Origin: CAYYNP01 sp964472545 | GTDB taxonomy: Bacteria; Planctomycetota; Planctomycetia; Pirellulales; Thermoguttaceae | Direction: 5' to 3' | DNA length: 36,419 bases | NCBI GenBank assembly: GCA_964472545.1 | Contig: CAYYNP010000066.1 | Coordinates: 1 to 36,419, forward strand | Part shown: one piece after another, positions 17,008-24,697 of the stretch | How the letters are laid out: every line of letters begins with the position of its first letter | Position numbering within the stretch: the first letter of the stretch is position 1 | Notes under the pieces: model-generated | Told to the model about the DNA's origin: nothing | What the model saw: the letters and a program-made list of their open reading frames with translations, nothing else | The model's database searches: none | Program-made: the position numbers and the translations under genes

Positions 17008-17201
17008 TGCTTGCGTCCCTCGGCGGACTGGATCAATGTCGCTTGGTGGCTCGCCCCGAGCCGCCTCACATGAATCATCCCACGTTACCGTATTTCGGAC
17101 AAGTCCGGAGGATCGGATGGAAACTCACGATAATGCGGGGCCATTCTCGCTCCGGCCGCTTGCCGTTGGACACGCGAGCCTCTGGGCGATACCATCGTAC
17201 A

Positions 17202-17216
17202 AGAGTAGTCTACTCT
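17202..17216. promoter_or_regulatory. 15-base palindrome upstream of the sulfatase
   Basis: AGAGTAGTCTACTCT is perfectly palindromic around its central base and lies 53 bases before the sulfatase start. This is in the divergent region between hydrolase and sulfatase (17008-17268), which otherwise holds no gene. It looks like an operator half-site pair. No convincing promoter hexamers could be assigned. Confidence 0.35.
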
Positions 17217-17268
17217 GAGGGGACGATACGTCCGCAATGCCCACGCAGAAGAAGGACCAATCAGTCTC

Positions 17269-18786
17269 ATGCCAACACGATCGAATCTCCCGACAGGCGT
17301 CATTTGTTTTCTAACGGTTTTCGTGTTCTTAACGGCAATCGGCGGGGCGTGGAGTCCGGCCCTGGCCGAGCCGCCGAAGCCCAATCTGCTGTTCATCTAC
17401 CTCGACGACTTCGGCTACAAAGACACGGGCTATATGGGGTCCGACTTCTTCGTGACGCCCCACATCGACCGGCTGGCCGGCGAGGGGATGATCTTCACCA
17501 ACGCCTATTCGTGTGCGGCCAATTGTGCGCCGGCCCGGGCGTGCCTGCTCTCGGGAGCATATACGCCGAGGCATCGGATCTTCAACGTGGGCACCGGCCC
17601 GCGCGGCAATGCCAAGCATCGCAAGCTGCTGCACGTGCCGGGTACCAGCGTGCTCGATCCGCGGATCAAGACCTGGGCCCATTGCCTTCAAGACGCCGGC
17701 TACGCCACCGCCACGATGGGCAAATGGCATCTCAGCGACGACCCGATTCCGTACGGTTTCGATATCAACGTCGGCGGCACGCGTTCGGGCAGTCCGCCGC
17801 GGGGGTATTATCCGCCGCATAACGTGCCGGGGTTGAAGGACGCTCCGCGCGGCGAATACCTGACCGATCGCCTCAGCGACGAGGCCGTGAAGTTCATTCG
17901 CCGAGAGAAAGCCGGCCCCTGGGCACTTTATCTCACGCACTTCGCGGTGCATACGCCGTTGAACGCGAAGGAGGAGTTGGTCGCCAAGTATGAGGCCAAG
18001 ACACCAGGCAAACTCCACAACCACGTGGCCATGGCCACCATGATCCAGGCGGTCGACGACGGCGTGGGCCGAGTACTCGCCACGCTCGACGAACTCGGCC
18101 TGACGGAAGACACGATCGTCGTCTTCTTCTCCGACAACGGCGGCTACTTCGGCGCCACCGACATGATGCCCTTGCGCGGCCACAAGGGCACTTATTACGA
18201 GGGCGGCATTCGCGTGCCGATGTTTGTCAAGTGGCCGGGCGTGGTGCGGCCGGGAACGACCAACGAGGTGCCGGTGATCGGCGTGGATCTTTATCCCACG
18301 TTCTGCGAAATGACGGGGGCTCGGCCGCCGCGGCGGCAGCCGCTCGACGGGGTGAGCCTCGTTCCGTTGTTGCGAGGCGACGCCGACACGCTGGGTGATC
18401 GGGCCATCTTCTGGCACTTCCCGGCCTACTTGCAGGCGGGCGGCGAAGCCGGCCGCGAATGCCGCGACCCGCTCTTCCGAACCCGCCCGTGCAGCATCAT
18501 CCGCGCCGGCGACTGGAAGCTGCACCAGTACTTCGAGGACGGCGGCCTGGAACTCTACAACCTCCGCGACGATATCGGCGAACAGACCGACTTGGCCCTG
18601 CAGCAGCCCGAGAAGACGGCCGAATTGCTCGCGCGGTTGGAAACCTGGCGGGCGAAGGTGCGTGCTCCCGTGCCGAACGAGCCGAATCCCGAGTACGACG
18701 CGGAAGCGGAGAGGGCCGCGATCGAGGCGTGGCATAGTAGGCGTCTCGCTCCGCGAGACGCACCGACATCTCGCGGAGCGAGATGA
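17269..18786 (+). CDS. Sulfatase (formylglycine-dependent, secreted)
   Basis: 505 residues with a signal peptide (VICFLTVFVFLTAIGGAWSPALA, about 11-33). The sulfatase core starts with PNLLFIYLDDFGY, where D46 and D47 bind calcium. The catalytic signature CAPAR (C86 to R90) followed by ACLLSG matches CxPxR, whose cysteine is converted to formylglycine by a sulfatase-modifying enzyme that is not in this window. GKWHL and FSDNGGYFG complete the active site. It should remove sulfate esters from polysaccharide or other organic sulfates outside the cytoplasm. The last 17 residues (489-505) and the stop are encoded by a family B palindromic repeat, so the natural C-terminus has probably been replaced or extended. 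No carbohydrate-utilisation cluster surrounds it. Confidence 0.95.
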   Translation: MPTRSNLPTGVICFLTVFVFLTAIGGAWSPALAEPPKPNLLFIYLDDFGYKDTGYMGSDFFVTPHIDRLAGEGMIFTNAYSCAANCAPARACLLSGAYTPRHRIFNVGTGPRGNAKHRKLLHVPGTSVLDPRIKTWAHCLQDAGYATATMGKWHLSDDPIPYGFDINVGGTRSGSPPRGYYPPHNVPGLKDAPRGEYLTDRLSDEAVKFIRREKAGPWALYLTHFAVHTPLNAKEELVAKYEAKTPGKLHNHVAMATMIQAVDDGVGRVLATLDELGLTEDTIVVFFSDNGGYFGATDMMPLRGHKGTYYEGGIRVPMFVKWPGVVRPGTTNEVPVIGVDLYPTFCEMTGARPPRRQPLDGVSLVPLLRGDADTLGDRAIFWHFPAYLQAGGEAGRECRDPLFRTRPCSIIRAGDWKLHQYFEDGGLELYNLRDDIGEQTDLALQQPEKTAELLARLETWRAKVRAPVPNEPNPEYDAEAERAAIEAWHSRRLAPRDAPTSRGAR

Positions 18787-18790
18787 CTAC
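18735..18790. repeat. Family B palindromic repeat spanning the sulfatase C-terminus and convergent junction
   Basis: Arms around TCTCGCTCCGCGAGA and TCTCGCGGAGCGAGA are inverted over a short loop, as at 2691-2744. The element contributes the sulfatase stop codon (TGA at 18784-18786) and ends two bases before the stop of the opposite-strand deacetylase (18792). It could therefore terminate transcription from both sides. Confidence 0.92.
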
Positions 18791-18791
18791 T

Positions 18792-19613
18792 CTACGGAGC
18801 GCCGGGAAACAACCGCCGCCGCGTGACCACGTCGGCCGCGGCAGCGTATTGGCTGATCTCGTAGGCTTCGACGAACTCGATCTGCCCCGCGCGATCCTCG
18901 CCGTAGGCGGCACACAACTCGGGCCGGAAGCGTTCGACTCGGGGCGCCACCTGCCGGCGGAACCAGCCGCGAAGCCAGACGAGCTTCGCCTCCTCGTCCT
19001 CAGGCACGTCGTCGAGTATCCCGCCCTCGTACGGCAGCCACTCGAAGACCTGCGAACGGTGACAGGCCAGCATGGCCACGATCGTGTCGACCCGAGCACT
19101 CACGTCGAGCACGACGTCGGGGACCATCGCACACGGCGTGGTGAACAGATCGACCATGCACGCCACCACCGGCGGGCGAAACAGCGGCGGCACCTCGGGC
19201 ACGACGTTCGGCACGGTAATCAGATAGGTCGCGTCCTGCACGAGTTGCCCGGCCGCGCGATGGTCCGGGTGGTAGTCGTTCGGGCGATGGGTGAGCACCA
19301 GGTCGGGGGCGAAGGTGCGGATTTCGCGAATCACCCGGCGGCGCATTTCGAGCGTGGGCATCAACTCGCCGTCCGGTGCATCCCAGTTTTCGTACACGGC
19401 GTCGATCACGCGCCCGGCGGCCGCAGATTCTCTGCGCCGAATATCGGCCAACTCCGCCCGGCCAAGCCGATGATGCCCGGCCGAGCCGTCGGTCATCGAG
19501 ACCATCTTGACCGGATAACCCAACTCCCGATAGATCGCCGCCAGCCCTCCGGCGTGGTATTCGGCGTCGTCGGGATGGGCCCCGAGGATCAGCAGCTTGG
19601 GCGGCGTTTTGGG
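18792..19613 (-). CDS. PIG-L/LmbE family deacetylase
   Basis: About 273 residues if translation begins at the TTG at 19613, which has GGAG eight bases upstream. The frame is open to another TTG at 19691 with no ribosome-binding site, so the shorter form is preferred. The zinc-binding motif GAHPDDAEYHAGG (about 12-24) and the downstream HRPNDYHPDH are diagnostic of the LmbE/PIG-L N-deacetylase family. They supply the His-Asp-Asp and His ligands. The family removes acetyl groups from N-acetylglucosamine-type sugars and related compounds such as bacillithiol or mycothiol precursors. No signal peptide is visible, so it is probably cytoplasmic. The specific substrate is unknown. It converges on the sulfatase gene and diverges from the cupin gene. 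Confidence 0.93.
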   Translation of the reverse strand, partial: PKTPPKLLILGAHPDDAEYHAGGLAAIYRELGYPVKMVSMTDGSAGHHRLGRAELADIRRRESAAAGRVIDAVYENWDAPDGELMPTLEMRRRVIREIRTFAPDLVLTHRPNDYHPDHRAAGQLVQDATYLITVPNVVPEVPPLFRPPVVACMVDLFTTPCAMVPDVVLDVSARVDTIVAMLACHRSQVFEWLPYEGGILDDVPEDEEAKLVWLRGWFRRQVAPRVERFRPELCAAYGEDRAGQIEFVEAYEISQYAAAADVVTRRRLFPGAP

Positions 19614-19740
19614 CAAGGCACGTTCTCCATTCGGGGCCGGGTTGGGGAATCGCCAACGCAACAGACTAACGGATTCCCGTTTCGCCCACAAGAACCACGG
19701 GAACGCGGCTTGGCGGCGACCTGCCGGGCAAACGCGGTGC

Positions 19741-19770
19741 TTGTCAGCGACTTGTTGCGGCGGGTATGCT
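19741..19770 (+). promoter_or_regulatory. Candidate sigma-70-type promoter for the cupin gene
   Basis: TTGTCA (19741-19746) and TATGCT (19765-19770) are spaced by 18 bases in the divergent gap upstream of the cupin gene. The matches are partial, so this is only a candidate. Confidence 0.35.
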
Positions 19771-19820
19771 TACGATCTCGGGCAAACAACGTCCGTTGGA
19801 TGAGACAGGAGGAATCGAGG

Positions 19821-20081
19821 ATGCCGATCGAAGTCCGCAAGCCGACCTCGGAAGAAGAGGCGGCCATGAAGACCTGCCCGACGTGGCAGAAGGAGCCGTC
19901 GGAGTTTCCCTGGCACTACGACGAGCAGGAGACCTGCCTGGTGATCGAAGGCGAAGTGACCGTGGAGACGGCCGACCAATCGGTCTCCTTCGGCCCGGGC
20001 GACTACGTGGTCTTCCCCCAGGGGATCGACTGCACGTGGAAGGTCCGTCAGACGATCCGCAAGCATTACAAGTTTGGCTGA
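19821..20081 (+). CDS. Small cupin (cupin_3/DUF861-like)
   Basis: 86 residues from the ATG at 19821, with AGGAGG about eight bases upstream. The frame is open far upstream (to 18783), but that part runs antisense to the PIG-L gene and is not credible. The protein is a single beta-barrel cupin: FPWHYDEQETCLVIEGEVTV (residues 29-48) and FGPGDYVVFPQGIDCTWKV. These resemble the cupin_3 group that includes EutQ-type and (S)-ureidoglycine-related proteins. H32 and the glutamates may be metal ligands, but the histidine set of enzymatic cupins is incomplete, so activity is uncertain. It is monocistronic and convergent with the transglutaminase gene across a family A repeat. Confidence 0.9.
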   Translation: MPIEVRKPTSEEEAAMKTCPTWQKEPSEFPWHYDEQETCLVIEGEVTVETADQSVSFGPGDYVVFPQGIDCTWKVRQTIRKHYKFG

Positions 20082-20099
20082 AATCAGGCCTTGGCGAAT

Positions 20100-20196
20100 G
20101 GGTGGCTGGGGCAAAGCGCAGCGATGCCCCAGGTTGCCGGCACGGCCACAGTCCCTCGAACAACTGGGGCACCGCTGCGCTTTGCCCCAGCCACCC
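20100..20196. repeat. Family A inverted repeat at a second convergent junction
   Basis: Arms 20100-20132 and 20164-20196 (33 bases, one mismatch) have the same sequence as the 15483-15616 element but a different 31-base spacer. It sits between the cupin stop (20081) and the transglutaminase stop (20224). The arms are conserved while the spacers are unrelated. Confidence 0.93.
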
Positions 20197-20223
20197 GGAT
20201 TTCAAGTTTCGCTGTAGGCCGGG

Positions 20224-22791
20224 CTACCGTCGGCCCTGGCTTCGGTCGCCGTTGGCCGACGCCAAACCGGTCGCCAACTCCAACAGCGCGCGTTCGACGG
20301 CTTGGGCCCGTTCGGCGTCGAGCGGTGCGTGGCCGAAGCGTACTCGGTAGAAGGCCTCGGCGACTTCGCCGGGCAGCGGCGCCAAGGGGGCCGCAGAACC
20401 GTCGGCGCGGAGCGCCGCCGCGGCCGCGGCGGCAAATTCACGTTGGGTTTGGCTGGCCGTGCGGATCATGCCGTGCCGAGCGAGCAGGGCCTCCAGGCGA
20501 CGGTAGAAGGCGATTTCCGCCCGTGCGCCGCGGGCCAAACGGGTACGTTGGCCCGGCAGCAGCCGCCCGAGCGCGCCGAACATGCGTCGGAACCGGCGGC
20601 CGAAGAATCGAATCCCCACCAGCGCAACCACCGCCAACAGCCCTGCCCGTAGCCAACCGCCGATGTGCCGCAGGTCGAGTGCGCCGCCGATCAGCGTCAG
20701 CAGCCGTCGCCACCAGGCCGGGTCGCGGACGTTCCGCCAGGCGTCTTTGACCCCCTCGACAATCGGCTCGTAGATGGCGGTTCGCTGGCGGTGGCGGTCC
20801 ATCTCGACGATGTAGTCGGACCAGAGGTCTTGCAGGAAGTCCATTCCGCGGCGGATTCGTTTGACCAGCGACAAGCCGGCCGCGCTATCCTCCGGACCGT
20901 CGGCGCCGGGTGTGGGGTCCAGCCGCAGCCAGCCTCCGTCGGCCCAGTTCTCGGGCGCGTCGCCGCAGAGCAACTCGACCGGGATCTTCTCGGCAGGCAA
21001 ATAGACTTCGACCCAGGCGTGGGCGTGTAGTTGGCGGACGCGGTGGAAACCGCCCAGCCGATTGAACTCGCCGCACTTATAGCCCATCACCATTCGCGCC
21101 GGGGCCCCCTGCGCCTGGAGCATCAGCGTCAGCGCAGTGGCGAAGTACTCGCAATGGCCCCGGGGGTTGCTGGTCACGAAGTCTTCGATCGGGTCGATGC
21201 TCAGGTTGCGGTGCTGCGGGCTGAGGCTGTACTGGAACTCGCCGGAATCGCGGAGCTTCCGCTCGAGCAGTCTGGCCAGCGCGTAAGGGTCGTCCGGTGA
21301 AACGCCGGCATCGTCGATCCAGCGCTGCGCCCGGCGTTTGAGGTTCGGCAGCCGCAGCCTCTCGAAGTCGTCAAGCAGCTTGTCGCGGCGTTCTTCCTCC
21401 AGCACCGACAGCAGATTCCCATCCTCCTCGGCGAATTGCCGGCGCTCGTCTTCATCCAACAGCGGCATGAGGCTCTCGTTGCTGAGGCTCTCCCAGCGTA
21501 TGAGTTGCGTGTTGTGCAGACGCGCAAGCCGCGGCAAGCCCGGCCGAGGCAGACCGCCCGGCTCGGTTCCCCGGCGACACGAGACCGCGTCGCGAGGCAC
21601 CAGCGGAACCTGCTCGCCGTTGACCAATGCGGTGGTCGTCAACGTATAGGCAAAGCGCACGTTGCGAAGGTGCTTGGGCCGTCGCAGCCGCCGGCGCTGA
21701 GAATCGATCGTGAGCACCTCCCGGTTCGCGTCGCGGCCGAACGGCCAGACGGCAAACAGCTCCTCGCGCCCTGCGACCGGCTCGATCTCGACGTCTTGCC
21801 GCACCAGCGGGCGCCGTGACGTGGGAAGTTCCAGGTCACCTCGCCGATCGGTCGTCGGCTCGGCGTCGGCCGTTGGCTGTTCGAGTTGCCGCGGCAGGCC
21901 CTTCCATCCGCCGTCGATGTAGTGCGTCAGGATCGCCCCGCGAAGATAGAGACTGCCCTGCAAGTCATAGGGTTCGCCGCCGGCCCGCGACAACCGCACC
22001 CGCATCACTTCCTCGCGGCTTTCGATGATGGTGCCGATTTCGCCCAAGGTGACCTGGTCGTTGAACCCCACCACGCGTCGAACGGCGGTGTCCGTTCCGC
22101 GGTAGGAAGACCGGCCGAACCGCGGCACGGTGAAGAACAGCAGCGGCGTCAGCGCCAGCGCCCCCAGCCCGATCATCCCGAAGCGAAGAAACAACTCCGG
22201 ACGCACGGCGCCGAGAATCCGCCCGGACGGGATGCTGGAGAATTCGGCCTCGTGCTCGGCCAACGGCCAACGGCGCTGAGGCAGCGGCGTCGGCGCGGGC
22301 GTCGGCCGGTCGGCCAGCCGATGGCGGTTCCATTGGCCGTAGAAGAACAACAGCGAGAGGGCCGACATGCCCACCAGCAGGTAGACCACCAGCAGCACGC
22401 CGAACCAAATGCCCTGGCTGAAGATCGCCGCCACTACGACCTGCAACAGGCTGAGCATCACCAATTGCCAATAGGCCCGATCGTCCTTCTTCAGAAACAG
22501 CAGGATGATCTGCAGGTAGATCAGCAGCTTGCCGATGACCATGATCTGCTGGTCGCCCTCCAAGGCGAACCATTGGCCCGTACAAACGGCCATCGTGCCT
22601 AGTGCGGCGAGGTTGCTGAAATTGCGATTGAGATAGACTCGGGCGGTAACGTCGGTCAGCCAGATCGACAGCGCGGCCGCCACGACCACCATCGTCGGCA
22701 GCCACGGATCGCGTTGCCCCATGCCCAACAGCAGCGCACCGAGAACCGCCAGCGTGGCCATGTTGATCTGTAGTAGGCGTTGGAAGACCAC
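20224..22791 (-). CDS. TgpA-like transmembrane transglutaminase-domain protein
   Basis: About 855 residues if starting at the GTG at 22791. An ATG at 22761 is possible, and the frame is open far upstream, but that part is antisense-like and overlaps the DUF58 gene. The N-terminus has several membrane helices (DUF3488-like; WLPTMVVVAAALSIWL, MVIGKLLIYLQIILLFL, FGVLLVVYLLVGMSALSLL). The periplasmic transglutaminase-like core has a complete triad: Cys547 in RGHCEYFATAL, His591 in HAHAWVEVYLP, and Asp625 in LRLDPTPG. A further membrane helix near WLRAGLLAVVALVGIRFFG precedes a cytoplasmic DUF4129-like tail (AEIAFYRRLEALLARHG). It may act as a protein cross-linker or peptidase. It follows DUF58 by 20 bases and is surely co-transcribed with it. 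Confidence 0.92.
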   Translation of the reverse strand: MVFQRLLQINMATLAVLGALLLGMGQRDPWLPTMVVVAAALSIWLTDVTARVYLNRNFSNLAALGTMAVCTGQWFALEGDQQIMVIGKLLIYLQIILLFLKKDDRAYWQLVMLSLLQVVVAAIFSQGIWFGVLLVVYLLVGMSALSLLFFYGQWNRHRLADRPTPAPTPLPQRRWPLAEHEAEFSSIPSGRILGAVRPELFLRFGMIGLGALALTPLLFFTVPRFGRSSYRGTDTAVRRVVGFNDQVTLGEIGTIIESREEVMRVRLSRAGGEPYDLQGSLYLRGAILTHYIDGGWKGLPRQLEQPTADAEPTTDRRGDLELPTSRRPLVRQDVEIEPVAGREELFAVWPFGRDANREVLTIDSQRRRLRRPKHLRNVRFAYTLTTTALVNGEQVPLVPRDAVSCRRGTEPGGLPRPGLPRLARLHNTQLIRWESLSNESLMPLLDEDERRQFAEEDGNLLSVLEEERRDKLLDDFERLRLPNLKRRAQRWIDDAGVSPDDPYALARLLERKLRDSGEFQYSLSPQHRNLSIDPIEDFVTSNPRGHCEYFATALTLMLQAQGAPARMVMGYKCGEFNRLGGFHRVRQLHAHAWVEVYLPAEKIPVELLCGDAPENWADGGWLRLDPTPGADGPEDSAAGLSLVKRIRRGMDFLQDLWSDYIVEMDRHRQRTAIYEPIVEGVKDAWRNVRDPAWWRRLLTLIGGALDLRHIGGWLRAGLLAVVALVGIRFFGRRFRRMFGALGRLLPGQRTRLARGARAEIAFYRRLEALLARHGMIRTASQTQREFAAAAAAALRADGSAAPLAPLPGEVAEAFYRVRFGHAPLDAERAQAVERALLELATGLASANGDRSQGRR

Positions 22792-22811
22792 AGAGTTTCT
22801 CGCTCGTAGGC

Positions 22812-24026
22812 TCAGTCCGTCTGAAAATACTCGGCCAACTTCTCCCCGGAGACGTCGACGCAACGGATTTGCCGGGCAGGAATCCCAACCCGATGATCGG
22901 GGATCCCAACCCGACGTTCGGGACTCCCCGCGTGCGGATCGGTCGGCGTAGTAGCGAGGCGGGCAACGTCGGCCGCCCGTAGCGGCCGCGTCGAGACCAA
23001 CACGACCTCGGTGCCCGGCTCGACGTGGGCGGCGGTACTGCGCAGCAACTCCGTCAGATGATCTTTGCCATCGGCTTCGGCCTCCGCCAGCCGCTGCATC
23101 ATTTGTTCCAACAGGGCCGGCGAGGCCGGCCCTTTCAGGCACTCCGGCTGCGACGCCGAGACTGCCAGCAGCAGGTTGCTGCCGCCACCGCGGCATTCGT
23201 CGGCCAACACGGTAGCCGCAAAACTGACGGCCAACTCGACGTTGTCCTGTTGTTCCGGCGACGGCTGCTCGGGTAGCCAGAGGTCGACCAGCAGGGCCAC
23301 GTCGCGGTTGTCGTGCTGCTCGAACTGGCGGACCACCGGCTGGCCGTGCCGGGCCGAGCTGCGCCAGTGAATCCATCGTCGGCTGTCGCCGGGACGCCAC
23401 TGCCGCACGCCGAAAAAATCGCCCTCGGTGCCGTGACGCCTCCGCAGGCCCTGTGTGCCGTCGAGCGCTTGGCGGCGGCGTGCGATCCAGCGGCGGGTGA
23501 GCTTCCCGAGCCGAGGAAGCACGGTCAGCGTCTCGGCATCGCCTGCGGTAACCGTGCGGCGGAACAGCCCGAACGGGAATCGCGTGGAGAGTCTCAGCGG
23601 CCCCAAGCGGTAGCGCCCCCGGCGAGGCAGTCGGCCGCGGTAGACACCCTGGCAAACTCCGCCCGCGGCGATGTAGGGGAAAAGCACCTGGGGGCAGATC
23701 GGCTTTTCGCGTTTGCCGTCCTGCTCGCGGCGGATCTCTTCGTGTACGACGACGGCCCAAGAGCCGCGGCGGCGACGGGCATTGCGCAGATTCAGATTGA
23801 CCACCAGCAGGTCGCCCGCACAGACGCCCCGCGGGGTCTTTCGCTCGACCTGAAGCCCTCCGAGAGTGGTGCGCACAAGCCGCCAATTGAACAATGCCGG
23901 CGCCGCGAGCAGCCCCGCCAGCACCAGCAGCAGGTTGACGTCGCGGAGCATTGCCCCGCCAAAGACCAGCGCCAACACCAGAAAATAGAACCACCCTTCG
24001 CGGCAGATGACGGTTTGGCGTTTCAT
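22812..24026 (-). CDS. DUF58 domain protein
   Basis: 404 residues. Two hydrophobic helices at the N-terminus (about 12-24 and 29-47) anchor it. The family core follows: GTEGDFFGVRQWRPGDSRRW continuing IHWRSSARHGQPVVRQFE, the DUF58 signature with conserved Arg, Gly-Asp and Trp. The domain is distantly related to von Willebrand A-like folds, and DUF58 genes usually lie beside MoxR ATPases and transglutaminase-domain genes. Here only the transglutaminase partner is present. Near the C-terminus a small duplication, RVGIPDHRVGIP, is encoded by a repeated GC-rich stretch (about 22878-22928). The ATG at 24026 is preceded on the minus strand by a TATAAT (24086-24081), but no -35 could be matched. Function in cell-envelope maintenance is inferred. 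Confidence 0.92.
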   Translation of the reverse strand: MKRQTVICREGWFYFLVLALVFGGAMLRDVNLLLVLAGLLAAPALFNWRLVRTTLGGLQVERKTPRGVCAGDLLVVNLNLRNARRRRGSWAVVVHEEIRREQDGKREKPICPQVLFPYIAAGGVCQGVYRGRLPRRGRYRLGPLRLSTRFPFGLFRRTVTAGDAETLTVLPRLGKLTRRWIARRRQALDGTQGLRRRHGTEGDFFGVRQWRPGDSRRWIHWRSSARHGQPVVRQFEQHDNRDVALLVDLWLPEQPSPEQQDNVELAVSFAATVLADECRGGGSNLLLAVSASQPECLKGPASPALLEQMMQRLAEAEADGKDHLTELLRSTAAHVEPGTEVVLVSTRPLRAADVARLATTPTDPHAGSPERRVGIPDHRVGIPARQIRCVDVSGEKLAEYFQTD

Positions 24027-24189
24027 AACTTGTTATTTCTCATCAACTTAAGCCCGGTGGACTTCACTCCGTCTGTTTTCATTATACTGGCTTCCCCCGC
24101 AGTCCGTAGTGCCCCGGTCGCGGTGGCAGTCGTCACCCACCTGCAAGGAAGCGACACCACATTTCATGCGAAATCCTCAAGAACGCCCC

Positions 24190-24218
24190 TTGACCTCGAT
24201 AAACTACCTCGGTAGTAT
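24190..24218 (+). promoter_or_regulatory. Promoter of the blaI-M56 operon
   Basis: TTGACC (24190-24195) and TAGTAT (24213-24218) are spaced by exactly 17 bases, a good sigma-70-type promoter 46 bases upstream of the blaI start. It lies within the operator dyad described separately. The rest of the 24027-24263 gap shows no gene. Confidence 0.7.
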
Positions 24219-24234
24219 TACCGCAGTAGTTTAT
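24199..24234. promoter_or_regulatory. Nested-dyad operator for BlaI-type repressor
   Basis: An outer inverted repeat, ATAAACTAC (24199-24207) and GTAGTTTAT (24226-24234), encloses an inner one, CGGTA (24210-24214) and TACCG (24219-24223). The TAC/GTA-rich dyad resembles known BlaI/MecI operators and covers the spacer and -10 of the promoter. Binding by the adjacent BlaI protein would therefore block transcription. Confidence 0.75.
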
Positions 24235-24263
24235 TTTGGGCCGACAGGCAACGGTGGAAACAA

Positions 24264-24647
24264 ATGACCGACGAACGGACCATTCGGTTGGGCGATTTGC
24301 AGCTTCGGATCATGAGGATCCTTTGGAGTGGCGGGCCGATGAGCGTGGCCGAGGTACAGGAGCGGCTCGGCGGCGAGCCGTTGGCGTACACGACGGTTGC
24401 AACCATGCTGCGGAAGATGGAGAATCGGCATCTGGTGACGCATCGTGAGGAAGGCCGGAAGTTTATCTACCGGGCGGCCGTCAGCGCCGAGGACGTTACC
24501 CGCAGCATGGCCGACGACCTGGTCGACCGGCTGTTCGAGGGGAGTCTGGCGGAGACGGTCAGCCACTTGCTTGAGACCCGCGAGGTCAGCCCGGACGAGT
24601 TGACCCGGCTGGAACAACTCATTCGACGGCGCCGGGACGAGTCTTGA
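24264..24647 (+). CDS. BlaI/MecI/CopY family transcriptional repressor
   Basis: 127 residues. The winged-helix domain fills the first 80 residues: LGDLQLRIMRILWSGGPMSV (9-28), then VAEVQERLGGEPLAYTTVAT (recognition helix), MLRKMENRHLVTHREEGRKF (wing). The C-terminal dimerisation helices (about 85-127) contain the region where partner metallopeptidases cleave BlaI-type repressors. It should bind the overlapping operator 30-65 bases upstream and repress itself and the M56 gene. The M56 gene starts 50 bases downstream, the usual sensor-repressor pairing. In planctomycetes such pairs are numerous and not necessarily linked to beta-lactams; no beta-lactamase is nearby. Confidence 0.94.
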   Translation: MTDERTIRLGDLQLRIMRILWSGGPMSVAEVQERLGGEPLAYTTVATMLRKMENRHLVTHREEGRKFIYRAAVSAEDVTRSMADDLVDRLFEGSLAETVSHLLETREVSPDELTRLEQLIRRRRDES

Positions 24648-24697
24648 CGTCTCGGCGCCGGTAGGGCCACCACGGATAGACACAACGGTGATGAGTC

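Noticed and set aside
17329..18735. Long minus-strand frame opposite the sulfatase
   Set aside because: Shadow frame; the plus strand has the complete sulfatase signature.
18783..19820. N-terminal extension of the cupin frame
   Set aside because: It runs antisense to the PIG-L gene, and a strong ribosome-binding site precedes the ATG at 19821.
22792..23994. N-terminal extension of the transglutaminase frame
   Set aside because: It overlaps the whole DUF58 gene in another frame and is low-complexity Arg/Gly-rich.
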